A DNA stretch of 64,000 nucleotides from Bryoerythrophyllum caledonicum. Its lineage: Eukaryota; Streptophyta; Bryopsida; Pottiales; Pottiaceae. Under the pieces are notes generated by a model. The model did not search any database, was not told the origin of the DNA, and worked only from the letters and a program-made list of their open reading frames with translations. Below are positions 10,493 to 23,400 of the stretch, one piece after another. The number at the start of each line of letters is the position of its first letter. Within the stretch, counting starts at the first letter, position 1. Both the position numbers and the translations under genes were made by a program. Where the stretch lies: positions 4,553,976 through 4,617,975 of the forward strand of contig OZ020526.1 in the NCBI GenBank assembly GCA_963971425.1. The letters are read 5' to 3'.

Positions 10493-10930
10493 AAATGCAG
10501 GTTTTGGAGGAAAACTTACCTGCATTTTTGCCCGTGATCTTGATCTTGTACGTTCTTGGAGTTCTTGTTGTTGTGTAGTAGCCGCTTGTCTGCTGGTCCT
10601 TGGTTGTTGATCGTCTCCAGATCTTCTATTGCTGCTGATGATGGTGTGTGAGATTGTGTCGGTGGTGTAGATTGCTAACGGCTGCGCGTACAATTGTGTG
10701 TGTGCACGCTGGATTTGCGTCCTTTGGGATGGATTCACGTCCTTGTGTACTCCTGGATCCAGAACTGTTGCTTTCCTTAGTTGCTTGTGCAGATCTGGTG
10801 TTGTGTGTGCTTGGATTTCGTCCGGCTTCTTGGGCGATTTGTTTCGTCGCGATCTGGGATCTGTTGTTGTTTCTTTGCTGTGGGTAGTTCTTCTACTAAT
10901 GTAGCTGGACTTCTTAACACATGCCACCAC
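10493..10930 (-). other. Upstream LINE leader with consensus 5' splice site
   Basis: On the minus strand an arginine-rich open frame (from 10930) runs to AAAATGCAG followed by GTAAGT, a perfect splice donor at about 10515-10520. Downstream comes about 1.6 kb of pyrimidine-rich DNA. This suggests a spliced leader or first exon, but no acceptor could be fixed with confidence. The open frame itself may be chance. Confidence 0.4.
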
Positions 10931-11859
10931 TAAATGTACAAATCTGCATGCTGTGTTAGCATGGTCTAATGTGAGTAATACATAATATGAAAATTAATGA
11001 AGATGGGTAGAGGAGGCCTAGTTTGGTGTGTCGTTACAGTCTTGGAGCAGATCTGTAAGGTATGTTGAGTGGGCTTCACTCTAGAGGTTGTTCTACGTTG
11101 TTGCCCTTCAGATCTAGTGCATGCAGACCTTGAACAAATGTTGTTAGATCTTTTTTGTAAAGTGTGTAATTTACTATAAGAACATGGTGATAATGCGAAA
11201 ATAATAACAACAAAGAAAGGGGAAAACAACAAAGTGAAGAGAAGGTAACGGATGGCCTGTAAGTGGTGACGCAAATCTGGCCTTGGTGGAGTTGATGAGA
11301 GCTTGTGTCCTAGTAGCAGTGCTCGCTTCTGGTGTTACTCAATCTTGTGTATACTGGATTCGTGGATCAAGGAGGAATAAGGCTAAGTGGTGGGCATACA
11401 GATCGTGATCTAACTACACTCGATCTGGACAGATCTGGGGTTTGAGGAAAGTTTGTAAGTTAGATCTATGCACAATACTAGTTTCCCACGCTTCAGATTC
11501 AACTTACAATGATCTCACAGCAACTTGTCCATCACCTCACAGAAATTCCAGATCTAGTGTCTCGAGCTCTTCCAACAAGTGTAATCTGCCTCCCTACCCT
11601 CACCAATCGCCTAGATCTGAACAATGTGGGCTCCCAGTAAGGCCAACAACCTCTTACTGCACATACATTCAGGTTTCTAGACTAAGTCCTTGTGCCTCCC
11701 CTCACCACGAATTACGGAGCTCACTCTCTACTCATTCTATCCTTCACTAAGAGTCCTTTGAAGTATGATATATAAACCCTGGAGGGGTATACATTAGGTG
11801 ATGTTTTGAATCACCTATTATGCTTACAAATTCTTTCAAGCCTTTTGAGCTTGTAGGCC
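10931..11859. other. LINE-flanking or leader sequence, no gene seen
   Basis: Rich in AGATCT/GATCTG motifs, with several short frames and no recognisable protein. The 5' end of the LINE probably lies in this stretch but no boundary or target duplication was found. Confidence 0.35.
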
Positions 11860-12546
11860 TTAACCCTTAAACGCCGAAGCAACCAGAAATTGGCTTCTCG
11901 GATGACATTGTTGAATGATAATCAACGTAAACAACTATTTTTCATCCTTTAAAAAAAAAGGAGAGTTCCTTGTATGTACAAGCATTAGATGATGATGAAA
12001 CTAGCCTCATTGAGGTAATCATATTTTATCTAAGAAAGAAAATGCTTGTGACATGGATCTCAATACAGTGAAATTAAGAAACCTCTAGCTTTAGCTCTAG
12101 ATCTAAATTCAAGCCATCAAAATGATATTTTTTGAATTTGAGTCCAACTATTGAAATGAAATGTCTAGTTTCCATACCATTTTGAAAATTATTGCAATTT
12201 GAACTTGGACCTATAACCGTGGTTCAAATTCTAGCCAAATACTGAACTTTCATTTACACCACAAGTTTTGGCACTATAATGTCCACCTTTGGTGAAGTTT
12301 TCAGAATTTTTTAGCATACTCTGTATTTAATATGAATTTTCTTCGCTTTCTCGTCAGAAAATCACAATAAATTCAAATTTCCACAAAAAAATCTGTGATT
12401 TTTGTAACATAATTGAGACATATGATCTCGTCTCTGAAAAAAAATTTAAAAAAATTCCACTTATATTTGATGAGAAACTAGAGCATATAGTTGATTGAAA
12501 ATTTAGATTGATGCCACGGTCATAGGCTCCGTCATTTAAGGGTTAA
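11860..12546. mobile_element. TTAA-flanked piggyBac-like MITE
   Basis: Starts TTAACCCTTAAACGCCG and ends in the inverse (CGTCATTTAAGGGTTAA), a 687-bp non-coding element with TTAA at both edges. The TIR is a variant of the CCCCTAAAGG type found across the window. Confidence 0.75.
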
Positions 12547-14487
12547 AGGGTTAGTAGGGCTTTGTGACTTATTCAACTACTCTATGCAGTGGTCATTTTT
12601 GTACATAACTAATTTAGAATGGAGAATGTCCAAAAAAAATTGGAAAATCCAAGAGATTTGTCTACATTATATCCTTGTAATACCTATGTGATATCCATTG
12701 ACAACCATTGTGTCCAAACTAGTAGGATCAAGAAAATGATTGATTCGGCAAGTAGTGTCCAAAAGTGACCACTTTGTATAGTATGGTCTAGTTCATGGCA
12801 GTGGAGTAGTTGATGGTAATGAGGCATCTCGTATTATCGCCATAATTTTGAGTATCAATCAAATAACTTAGTAATATTTATAATTCCAGTGCTGATGTAT
12901 ATATACATATTTATTTATATAAATGTTAGAGCTCCACCTTGGATGTCAATGGAGGTGCTATTTACACTAGGCAAAACAGAATATGAAGAAGTAGAAGATG
13001 GTCACTACCAAAAAAACTCGTCAACACCGCCTAATGTAACTAAAGAGGTCATGTCAAAGTATACACAAATGGATTCCCATACAAGAAATTGCAATTTTTA
13101 TAGTTGTTTGTCTATTGAATTGTGTGTAGTGGCTTATCTATTAAAGTTTTCATGTGAATGGACATTCTTGAGACTTTAGAAAATCATTGTTGGATCTCAA
13201 CACTTATTTCTCCTTTTCTAATTGAACATATTCATTCCTTGATTGTCACAAAAATGCCTTTTAACAACTATGTCCTTTCTTTAAGTGACATATCCATTTC
13301 TTTATTCAAATGATGGCTACTTTTTTCATTCTCAATAGCATATTCAGATTTTTATTTGAGGAAATTAACATTTTATTTGGAAATATTTTCCAAAGGAATT
13401 TCCAAATAGAAGTCCACTTTGACATTGATTTTAGAATGTTATGCTAACATGATATAATTGATGATAATGATATGAGACTTCAGCCTTTAAGACTTAATTA
13501 AAGACAATGAAGATCACATTCTTAAGTTGGTCATTTCTTTATAAATCTATAAAGTGTAGAAGATTTTATTTGATAGAGCAAGTTTCAAAAGAATAATATA
13601 TACTTATACTATATTTTATTATTGCACAAGTGAGTGATACTTGGAAGGTGTTCCTTCTACAACATCAAGTAGAGGCGCAACAATATTTTGATATAATACC
13701 AAGAAGCCACTTGAAAAGTTGTTACAAAATGTTGTAATAACAAGACTCAATTCACGAGGTACCTCCTAACCAAAATTGCCAATAACTCTATCTGGCAAAT
13801 TAGTGAGTGTACAAGTAACATAATATAAACCATGCACCTTCCAATGTTCAAGTATATTGCTTCACTACATATATTGTGGACTAGACTATTTCAAAATACC
13901 TCTACTAATTATAGTATATGCAAACTACAGTGGTCCACCTCAATTCTTAATTCACATCAAATCATGTACTTAAAAAATAGTGCGAGATGTTTCAGAATTG
14001 TTAACACAAAATTAATGTGGATTGATGGAGAGGTGGCGATGAGGGGTGGTGAGGCAGCGGTGAGAGGCATGACACATGTTGAAAGGTGTCCACATTGATT
14101 TTGTTCCAAAACCAAAATTGATGTCGTCCACATCAATTTTCACCCATATTACCAATGCATCCATACTATACCCAGTGAACGTTGTACATGATCATGCGAG
14201 GTGGTGGCAATAAAACTCATGTTTGTTTAAGTCATGCAACGTACTTTTATCAATGATCTTTATGGAAACATTAACATCATTTCAAAATAAGAATAAAGAT
14301 TTATCATGTTTTCTTCAATGAATTATTTAAGAAAATTTGTGAAGACCCCTAAAATTTGTTGATAAAAATACTTTATTCTTGTATATATATCATCCACCTT
14401 GCACTTTGTCATCATTTTGCTAATGTCATGATCTATAATCAAATACAAGGTCACATTGTTGAGAAATAACAAGATAGATACACATGC
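12547..14487. other. AT-rich intergenic DNA
   Basis: No gene or repeat boundary recognised. Short open frames (12889-13179, 13832-14098) lack coding character or family resemblance. Confidence 0.5.
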
Positions 14488-14870
14488 TTGTAAGGTCAAC
14501 TCCCCTCTAACCAACAAGTTAAGCAATGTGCATATATGGAGAGAAAAAATAATAAACATTTGTTTCTTTAGTGGTAGCCTACAGAACTACAATTTCAACC
14601 CAAGTAATTTTATATATATTTTAAATGAAATGTGAATAAATTATGAATTTTCAAAGTGTGTTGCCATGTTTAGCCAATGGCCACCAATAGGTACGCCCAA
14701 TAAGAATCGACCAAAAGTAAGGAGTACTGACTAAAAGCAAACATCTATGTGGAGCTCAATGGATGGTAATGGGACGGAAGTGGGTTGGATATATCCCAAC
14801 TTTATAGGTCTTGGTTATGGATTTTGATTGGTCACTAATGGATCACCTTAAAGGAAAAATAATTTGGGTC

Positions 14871-14965
14871 TTTGAAAGAAGCTAGTGTGAAGAAAGTGTA
14901 TGTTTATTCCACCTCTAAGTCTATATCTACAACACATAGATTAGTGGTATAGAACAAGCATTTAT
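14871..14965 (-). repeat. Fragment matching the 3' end of the LINE
   Basis: The string GTGTATGTTTATTCCACC and the following 60 bases match 40395-40465, the 3' terminal part of LINE copy 2, in the same orientation. It may be a severely 5'-truncated insertion. Confidence 0.5.
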
Positions 14966-15255
14966 AGGAGATTATGATAGGTCCCACACAAAAATAGTAT
15001 CCTTTGAATGATAATAACAAAATTAACAAAACATAATCTAGATGAATCTGTCATTTTTATTTTGGATCTATCATTGTCTCTTATAAAAGGCACCTATCAT
15101 TATCACGGTCTAATTCTATAGTTCCTAATCTAACTATCTTCTACGCGATTATAAATCAAAATATTATCAAAATTGGAACACGTAATGAATGGATGACATG
15201 ATTACAAGATCAAAGTATAATCAGCTCCATCTACAACAATCCTATTTGTTTTACC

Positions 15256-15555
15256 AAAATTTGTTTGCTATAAAGGGAAAATGAAAGTTTGGAGTGCATG
15301 TTAAAGAAGCCAAGGTCGATGACTTTTGGCTTTACGGATGTTGTTCTTATAAGCAGACCGTTGCATGCTATAAAATGGGAATGAAAGTTTGGAGTGCATG
15401 TTATAGTAGACAAGGTCGGAAACTTGTGGCTTTATCGATGTTGTTGTTATAAACATATTGTTGTTTGCTATAAAGAGAAAATGAAAGTTTGGAGCGCATG
15501 TCACAGTAGACAAGGGCGATAACTTTTGGCTTTATGAATGTTGTTGTTATAAACA
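15256..15555. repeat. Three tandem 100-bp repeats
   Basis: The phrase GCTATAAAG..GAAAATGAAAG recurs at exactly 100-bp spacing (15268, 15368, 15468), each followed by GTTTGGAGTGCATGT and GGCTTTATCGATGTTGTT variants. Non-coding. Confidence 0.85.
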
Positions 15556-16224
15556 AATCCAAGCCAACTATTATACATCAAAAATATCTACTTAGAGTAA
15601 TAATCCCACTTAACGAGTAGGTGCTCTTGTTAGGAAGGAAAAGAAGAAGAAGGTTTCATAGCTAGGGATCGAGTAATAATTACTTTTTTTTCTTTCATCA
15701 CAAACGAGTCGATGTATTGTCAACTTGTGCCATGTGGAAAAAGGCTATACTATCAACTTGTGGCGTCAGGAAGAAAAAGGTTTCACAGCGAAGGATGGAA
15801 CCCGCAACCACTTCATTCTTTGGATATCTCCCACCATCACCCAACTAGTTTTGGGTTATCTCGGACCAAATAAGGTAAGCCTCCCCATAACCAACAAAAA
15901 CCCATAGCCAACGCCTATGAATTGGGGTATATCCAACTCTCTTCCATCCCATTACCACCAACTGAGCTCCAAATGGAGGTTTTCTATAAGTCAAGACCCT
16001 TACTTTTGGTCGTTGGTTATGGGGGGTACTTACTGTTGGTCATCCACTAAACATGGCTATACAATTTGAAAATTCATAACTAAATCAGTTTTCATCGAAA
16101 AAATATGAAATCACTTGGGTTGGAATTGTTATTCTATTGGGTATCACTGGAAAATCATAGTATAATTATCTCCTCTCTCCATGTATGCACATTCCTTAAC
16201 TTGTCGGTTTTTGGGGGGCTTTCC

Positions 16225-17177
16225 TTAACCCCTAAGGTACCAAGACAGTTTTACACCAAAAACACTTCAAAATTAATGGATTCTAGTGCAATGAATAAAG
16301 AAGGTAACAAAAACTTTGATTTTTAGTTCCGACCGTAGGATCTCAATAAAGGCCTATTAAATAATACATGTACAAAATTTCATAAACTTTGACCGCATGG
16401 ATTGAAAGATTATAGTGTTTGAAGTCAAGCAAATGATTCATTTTCTTCCCTGCATTTAGTGGATCAGCAAACTTTGACTTTAGTTGGTGTCAAGAAATTT
16501 CACTACACAAGGTCTAAATCTATTACCATCTTGTTAAGCATGACTTAAGCTCCTTACACACCAATTTTTAGAGGTAGAGACAGGGTGTAGCATATTCAAA
16601 ACAAGTGTGCAAGGAGTGGAGGCTCGAAATTTGTTAATTCACACTTTAATTTTTTTTGAACTTAATATGTTTTCGATTGATAATCTGAATGGTCAATAAG
16701 AAGGCTTACATTACATATTGTTGTGGAAAAAATAAAAAGTGAAAAATATGAAGATCTCTAGGTTTTATGTGGAAAAGAAGAAGTTTTTTTGGTACCTTGC
16801 CCAACAATGAGTGACAATGTGTGAAAATGTTTGACTTGGGTTGGTATGCTATTTTTCACTAGAGACAAGAACTTTTTTTTGACAACATAAAGGGAAACAA
16901 TATTACTTGCGAGTACTCAAAATCTCACTTTCGATAGAGTGTCCTATCAAAAGTTTTTGGAGGTGCCCGAGGTGCCCGCCCTCCCCATTTAAAATTCAAA
17001 ACCCTGTAACTTTTTTATCAAATGTCCAATTTAGGAAAAAATTGTTTTCCCACTGAGCTCTTGGTAATGTCTTTCTATAGTAAAAGTTTCAAAGTGGAAT
17101 GTTGGAAATTGACACCATAGGAACCTGACCGATTTTTCAAAAAGCCAAATTTGGACACTTGGTCCTTTAGGGGTTAA
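16225..17177 (+). mobile_element. TTAA piggyBac-like MITE, family B
   Basis: Begins TTAACCCCTAAGGTACCAAG and ends GGTCCTTTAGGGGTTAA. Its interior (ACACCAAAAACACTTCAAAA, then ATTGAAAGATTATAGTGTTT) defines family B, which recurs at 18762, 21601, 37820, 40036, 43609, 44910 and 62601. Confidence 0.85.
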
Positions 17178-17413
17178 TCCAACTTATTAACCACAGTCAT
17201 GGATGAAGTAGATAGGAAATTTCTAAAATCTTACAAGTGTGGCAGGTGTTCTGAACTTCGTCTAAAAGCTGCCTGCATTTCCATCTGCAGGTGCAAATTA
17301 CGGCTGCATAATGAATGCCCCAGTGACTCCTCGGCTTCTGAAAAAATTATTTTCTCACTCTAACCTGAGTAAATTACACAGTAACTAGTGTTCATTTTAC
17401 TTTAGACCTGCCA

Positions 17414-18228
17414 TTAACCCCTAAAGGACCGATGTCCCCTCGGGGGACGTTTTGAGTTTGGGTAAGGTACCACGTTCTCAATTCTTGGCATTATTTTCTG
17501 AGATTTTTTATTGAATGGCCAACTTTTGATTAGCTTTGCGTAGACACAAATTTCGTAGAATTCCGACTTACGGTTCAAAAGTTACAATTTATTTTCACTT
17601 ACATATACAAATAGTGCAGCAGTTTAGTGTGACATATCACAAATACTGTCACCAAACTTTAATAACTTCTAAATTCAACAGAAATTCGAGTTTTTTCCAT
17701 TTAAAAGACTGAAAATGTCTTCTTGGAAAGGAAATTGAGATCTTTGCATCTATCGTACGGATTTGTGAATTTCAAATATTTGAGAAGGATATGATATATG
17801 CAAAATATAAAGTGTATTGTTGATTCTCGGCACATAGGTGCATTGCAGGATTTTTTAGGACATCTTCTACACCTCTTCTACTTCTAAAATTTGGTGCACA
17901 TGTGCCTAACATGATCCTTTTCAAGTTAAGAAAATAAAATCACGGCCCGTAGTGCAAAAAGTTGCCGCAGAAGGTGGTCGAAGTTTGTTGAAGGTGTATA
18001 GTATGACCTGAAAAAGAGATTGTGTCGCACTTCAAAGGCCAATATCATTCAATCCGTGCAGTCAAACTTACCAAAAAATTTACCACACACTCTCATACAA
18101 GTCTAATACAAGATCCTACGGTTAAATTTTCAAAAAAATGATTTTGTATCATTTTGTGTTGAATGCGCTGAAAATGGCAGTTTTGGAGTGTTTTTGAGGA
18201 AAAATTGCCTTGGTCCTTTAGGGGTTAA
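17414..18228 (+). mobile_element. TTAA piggyBac-like MITE, family C
   Basis: Begins TTAACCCCTAAAGGACCGAT and ends TTGGTCCTTTAGGGGTTAA. Its right subterminal part (GATCCTACGGTTAAATT, then AATGGCAGTTTTGGAGTG) resembles the right end of the autonomous element at 47920-52955. Related copies lie at 22583 and, inverted, at 55520. Confidence 0.87.
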
Positions 18229-18761
18229 TTACCCATTTTGCGGGCCCCACTAACTCGATTGAACATTTCTCCATGGAAGAGCACCTCCACTCATGGCGGG
18301 GAATTTTCCGGGTCAGGGCGGAAAGACGCCTCCATGGTTTGGGTTTTGACGTTCAAAGCGTGCACTACAGGCGTAGAAAAGATGAGTCCAAATGATCGAC
18401 TCCAAAAGTTCATGCAGTAAAATTCTAGACTTGCAGTAAACTCTAGTTCGACGCATCCGTTGGAATAGCCTCACGCAGCCGCCACCAATGATGTGACGCC
18501 ACGTGTTGTGACATTATTGGTGTAAAGCCAACAGCAAAAATTGTTGCACTCCCCTATCCAAAGAGATTTCTCTATGCGCTGCACCAAATGCTCCAGAATA
18601 AGAAAACAGTTTCCTGTTTTGAGGTCTCCGATGCGACTTTATATCCCTAGAAAACCCCAAAGTGGGCGATTCTTATGGTACTTTGTCTCGCCGTGGAGAT
18701 TCTCTTACGACTACTATATTACCGTAGGACCATTTATATTTCACCCTTGAATGCCTACACT

Positions 18762-19715
18762 TTAAGTCCTAAATGAAAAAAGTCTTGAGGTGGGCTTTTG
18801 CAAATCTTGGGCACGTTCCCATGGTTGCAATTTATATTTGAAACTCTTGAAATTTTGCACAGTGTTGCAAGAAGACAAGACGTATGTGGGAGTATCATAT
18901 TTATTCTCATTGGACTTATGAAAGAAATGTTATACCATCTTAAGGAAAAAAAAATTGAGTGCGGGCATGTCGGGCAACTCCAAGAACTTTTACTAGGACC
19001 CCTAATAAATTTGAGATTTTCAACACTAGCAAGCAATATTATTTCCTTCCATATTGTCAAAAAACATTACTTGTTTTTAGTGAAAGAATTCATTTTTATC
19101 CCAAGTCAAAGATTTTCACACATTGCCACACATTGTCGGGCAAGGAACCAAAAAAAACTTCTTCTTTTCCACATAAAACTTGGAGTTCTTCATACTTTGC
19201 ACTTTTTATTCTTTTTGTTACAAACATGGTGAAAACCTTCTTATCGATAGTTCGGAGTATCATTCTAAAACACATCTTGTTCTCAAAAAGTTAAAACGTA
19301 AATTGGCACTTTTTGAACCTCCAATCCTTGCACAATCTTTTTGAATATGCTACACCCCTTCTCTACCTCTACAAATTGGAGTGCAAGGAGTTAATACAAT
19401 GATCAACATGACGTTATAAAATTTAGACCTTGTGTAGTGCAAAACTTTGACACCAAGTGAAGTCAAACTCTGCTTATCCACTTAACGCAAGGATGAAAAT
19501 GAACCATTTTTTCTACTTCAAAACACTATAATCTTTCAATCCGTGCGGTCAAAGTTGATGAAATTTTGTGAGTATGTTATTTATTAAGTGTTTAATGAGA
19601 TTCTACGGTTCAAACTAGAATTACAACTTTTTGTTTCCTTCCTTATTCATTGCACTTGAATTAACAGCTTTGAAGTGTCTTTTGTGTGAAATTGTCAAGG
19701 AAATTTTGGGGTTAA
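18762..19715 (-). mobile_element. TTAA piggyBac-like MITE, family B, inverted
   Basis: Bounded by TTAAGTCCTAAATG and AATTTTGGGGTTAA; the interior is the reverse complement of the copy at 21601. The open frames at 18755-19294 have no coding character. Confidence 0.8.
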
Positions 19716-20465
19716 ATGGAAAATCTCCACTTCAAATACCTATATATACAAAAAATAATAAACTATTTGAATCAGCTCTACATGTAACTTAGAGTGTGGT
19801 AAATAATCTTCATAAATGGATGGATGAATAGAACATCCGTTGATAAGAAATTAATTATGAAAGATTTTGTTTGTAGTCCAATATGTGGATGCTCGGGCAT
19901 TGAGGGGTTAAACCAAATCATAAGATGCCTTGAAATCCCCAAATCAAACTCTATCCCTTTCCCCTCTTTGACCGTGAAGGACCAAGTGTCCATCATGGGG
20001 ACAAAACTTTTCATCTTTGAGTGCAATTATCTTTCAATCCAAATTTACATTGTTCACGACATCATTTCATATCAGTTTCGAAGAAAATCCTATGCTCACA
20101 TTCTCAAAAGGAGATTTTAATCAATGCAGCACTTATTCCCCTAAAATGTCTTACGAATAAATTTAGTAAAATGGATGGTGAATATTTGCTCAATTTAAGG
20201 CTCAACAAGTACACTTGACAAACCTGGATGCTGGTTCCAGAATTTCCGAAAGCATCTCCCGCATCCAATTGAAACCTTGAGAGTGATTTGAGGGCACATT
20301 AACCTCGGTCCATCCCATGGAAAAGGCTAGTGTGTCTGAATGTCAACAACAGTGGAACAAACCATTGGTGCAACATAGGATCCCCTCAATCCTCATGACG
20401 ACAAATGGTACTACTCTTGCTCCTATAGAAAAAACAAATCCATCATGGGTGCCCAATGGATCGCT
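19716..20465. other. Intergenic DNA
   Basis: No gene or element edge recognised. Confidence 0.45.
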
Positions 20466-21253
20466 TTAACCCTTTACCGCCTAGCTATGTTTATGGAAAT
20501 CTGCTGATTTTTTTCTTTGAACCGGATTTGATGGAAATATAATGCCTAGTATTAATATCTAACCTTACACATTGAACTTAATCCATGACCTGAACTTTGG
20601 GGAAATTTTGCACAACATCCATCCATTGATATAGAATAGATTATAGTGTTTAGAGCTACGGTATATTGGTAGTGAAAACTGTGGATTTTGGAGGGTGTAC
20701 TACTTTAACCATCAATAGATTCTTGCAATAATTTTTTACTTTAAATTAGAGTGGTTTGCATGTGCACTAGGTTGATAGCTTGGCATTGACATATCATATG
20801 TGAAAAAAATATTTATACACAATTATTGGTGATTTTTTTTCTTTTTTCTACTTGATTGTGTACAAAAATGTTCCAACCTTATACGAATCAAATCAGAGAT
20901 TTCATATGTGAAGAGAGAGATCAATAATCACAAATTAATGAAGAATGTCTTAAAGATGAAGTTCAATCAAAATTTAAGATCAAATTCGATGTGCATGTGT
21001 GTGAAATACAACATAGTATGTGGCATGGTATCCACTGTATTTTAGTGTATTTGATGTATTTGGTGTTGTATTCCTAGCTTTTCCAAGAGTTCTATAACTC
21101 CAAATCATGATCCCATTGTTGGAGATTGTTCATGTAGTGTGTGCGCAAATCTAAACCTGGAGTCTCAAAGCCTAATTCTTCATGGATTTCATGAAAACTG
21201 AGTTTTAGCACCTCCAAAGTCCCATTTTGGCCTTCCTTGGGGCAAAGGATTAA
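20466..21253 (+). mobile_element. TTAA piggyBac-like MITE, family D
   Basis: Begins TTAACCCTTTACCGCC and ends near GGCAAAGGATTAA. It is homologous to the inverted element at 24006-25873 and to 62155-63830. It contains the uninterrupted TTAA (20950-20953) that is occupied by another element in the 62-kb copy. Confidence 0.75.
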
Positions 21254-21600
21254 ACCATATAGACATGTGGTATTGGAAGCGGGTGCGAACAATACCTGGC
21301 ATCTATTTTTATATTGGATGGGGGCCTTATTTAGACCAAGGTGGGCTCTGTTAGAATAAATTGGTGCCGCAAGCCCCAAATTTGGCTAAAAAATTCGAAA
21401 AAAAACTTTTAGGCTCCGGAATTTAGAAAGGCAAAAAAAGAGTCCTACTCGTGGCCCACCCTTCGTGACATCTGCCTACATGAAATAAGGAGATCTGTGG
21501 CCAATGTCATCGAGATCTAACCATCTTTTGAGATCACCATCAAAACAACACGTGCATATCATTACCCGAATGTTAGGGTGGATCACAAACTCCTCCATAT
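21254..21600. other. Short intergenic stretch
   Basis: No feature recognised. Confidence 0.4.
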
Positions 21601-22535
21601 TTAACCCCTAAATTTCCTTGACAATTTCACACCAAAAACACTTCAAAATTGTTGATTTTAGTGCAATGAGTAAAGAAGGAAACAAAAAGTCGTATTTCTA
21701 GTTTAAACCATGGGATCTCATTAAACACTTAATAAATAACATACTCACAAAATTTCATCAATTTTGACCATACAAATTGTAAGATTATGTGTTTGAAGTA
21801 GAAGAAATGGTTCATTTTCATTCCCGCGTTAAGTGAATTAGCAGACTTTGACTCCACTTGGTGTCAAAGTACTGTACTACACAATGTTCAAATTTTATAA
21901 CATCATGTTGATCATGATATTAACTCCTTGTAGACCAATTTTTAGAGGTAGAAAGGGGTGTAGCATATTGAAAAGATTGGGCAAGGAGTGGAGGTTCAAA
22001 AAGTGCCAATTCACGTTTTAAATTTTTGAGAACAAAATATGTTTTACAGTAAGAAGGTTTACACCACATCTTGTAATAGAAAAAATAAAAGGTAAAAGAT
22101 ATGAAGATCTCAAAGTTTCAGGTGAAAAAGAATAATTTGTTTGGTTCTTTGCCCGACAATGTGTGGCAATGTGTGAAAATCTTTGACTTGGAATGAAATT
22201 CATTTTTTCACAAAAGACAAGAATTTTTTTTTGACAACGTGAAAGGAAATAATTATATTGCTTGTTAGTATTGAAAATCTCAAATTTACTAGAGTGTCCA
22301 AGCAAAAGTTTTTGGAGATGCCCAAAGTGTTTGCACTGGACATTTTTTTCTTCAAGATGGCAAAACTTTTTTTCTTGTAAGTCCGATGAGAATAGAAACT
22401 ATTTTCCCATGTACCACTTGTCTTCTTGCATTTGTGTACAAAATTTCAATAATTGCAAATATAAATTGCAACCATGGGAACGTGCCCGAGATTTGCAAAA
22501 GCCCACCTCGGAGCCTTTTTTCATTTAGGGGTTAA
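21601..22535 (+). mobile_element. TTAA piggyBac-like MITE, family B
   Basis: Begins TTAACCCCTAAATTTCC and ends TTTCATTTAGGGGTTAA. Closest to the copy at 62601-63528; the two share the TTTCCTTGACAATTTCAC edge. Confidence 0.88.
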
Positions 22536-22582
22536 TTGCTATTAAAAATGATGAGAAACCAAGAGGCGGTAACCTAAATCCT

Positions 22583-23400
22583 TTAATCCCTAAAGGACTA
22601 GAGTCCCCTTGTTGGACACATTGAGTTTCAATTGAGTCCGTCAATCTCAAATTTTGGCATAAATTTTTGAGATTTTTTTATTGAATAGGCAATCCTATTT
22701 GTTGACATAATTTTTGTACAAATCTAACTTACGGTTCAATAGTTGCAAACAAATTTCATTAACATATGCAAATAGTGCAGCAGTTTAGTGTGACATAAAA
22801 CAAATACTGTAGCAAACTTTAATTGATTCTAAAATCAATAGAAATTTGAGTTTTTGTCCATTCAAAAAGAGAAGAAAATAAAAGAAAATAAAATCTTGGA
22901 AAGGGAATTGAAATCTTTGAATCTACCATATGGATTTTCAAATTTCAAAAATATGTGAAGGATATGATATATGCAAATTTGTTAGTGTATTGTTAATTTT
23001 CAGCACATAGTTGCATTGCATGGTTTTTAAGGACATCTTTTGCCCCTCTTCTACTTCTAAAATTTGGTGCACATGTGCCTAACATGATCCTTTTTAAGTA
23101 GAAGTTAGAAAATCATGGCTTGCCGTGCAAAAAATTGCCATTGAAGGTGGTCAAAGTTTGTTGAAGGTGTTTAGTATGACCGTAAGAAGAGATTATGTCT
23201 CAGTTCAAAAGCTAACATCTTTCAATCCGTGCGGTAAAGCTAAACAAAAAATTTACCACACACCTTTACAATTCTAATATAAGATCGTGCAATTGGATAT
23301 GTAAAAAATATGTTTATGTGCATTTTGTGTGGAATGCATTGAAACTATAAATTTTTCAATGAGTTTGGATGGTGAAATGTCACGGTCTTTTAGGGGTTAA
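22583..23400 (+). mobile_element. TTAA piggyBac-like MITE, family C
   Basis: Begins TTAATCCCTAAAGGACTAG and ends GGTCTTTTAGGGGTTAA; homologous throughout to 17414-18228. Confidence 0.85.

Larger units (their letters stand above)
453..10930 (-). mobile_element. Long dual-endonuclease-type LINE, copy 1 (3' part not in window)
   Basis: This is a non-LTR retrotransposon read on the minus strand. From its 5' side it has a C-rich tandem-monomer leader (8906-10492), ORF1 (8638-6870), an AT/TG-rich spacer, and ORF2 with APE endonuclease, reverse transcriptase, chromodomain-like segment and a conserved unknown domain. It is clipped at 452 by the LTR-like element. Alignment of 489-1700 with copy 2 (42100-43286) shows that about 1.7 kb of 3' sequence (RNase H, CCHC, restriction-like endonuclease) is missing from this copy inside the window. 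Only a handful of frameshifts and stops break the reading frames, so the copy is fairly young. The 5' boundary is uncertain, somewhere between 10.5 and 11.8 kb. Confidence 0.88.
14488..16222. mobile_element. Long inverted-repeat (foldback/MULE-like) element
   Basis: About 350 bp at 14488-14850 recurs as an imperfect reverse complement at 15870-16222. Paired landmarks include GTGCATATATGGAGAG with CTCTCCATGTATGCAC, GAATTTTCAAAG with its inverse near 16068, GCCATGTTTAG near 14663 and 16050, and GGAGCTCAATGG with CCAACTGAGCTCC. The spacer holds three 100-bp tandem repeats and a short LINE-tail fragment. No transposase is present. The right arm abuts the TTAA element at 16225. No target duplication was found. 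It could also be an old inverted duplication. Confidence 0.6.

Noticed and set aside
17417..17426. CCCCTAAA resembling the plant telomere repeat CCCTAAA
   Set aside because: It occurs once per element edge next to TTAA with an inverse partner, never in tandem, so it is a transposon terminus.
18755..19294. Frames of 100-144 codons
   Set aside because: They lie within a non-coding MITE and are not conserved in its paralogues.
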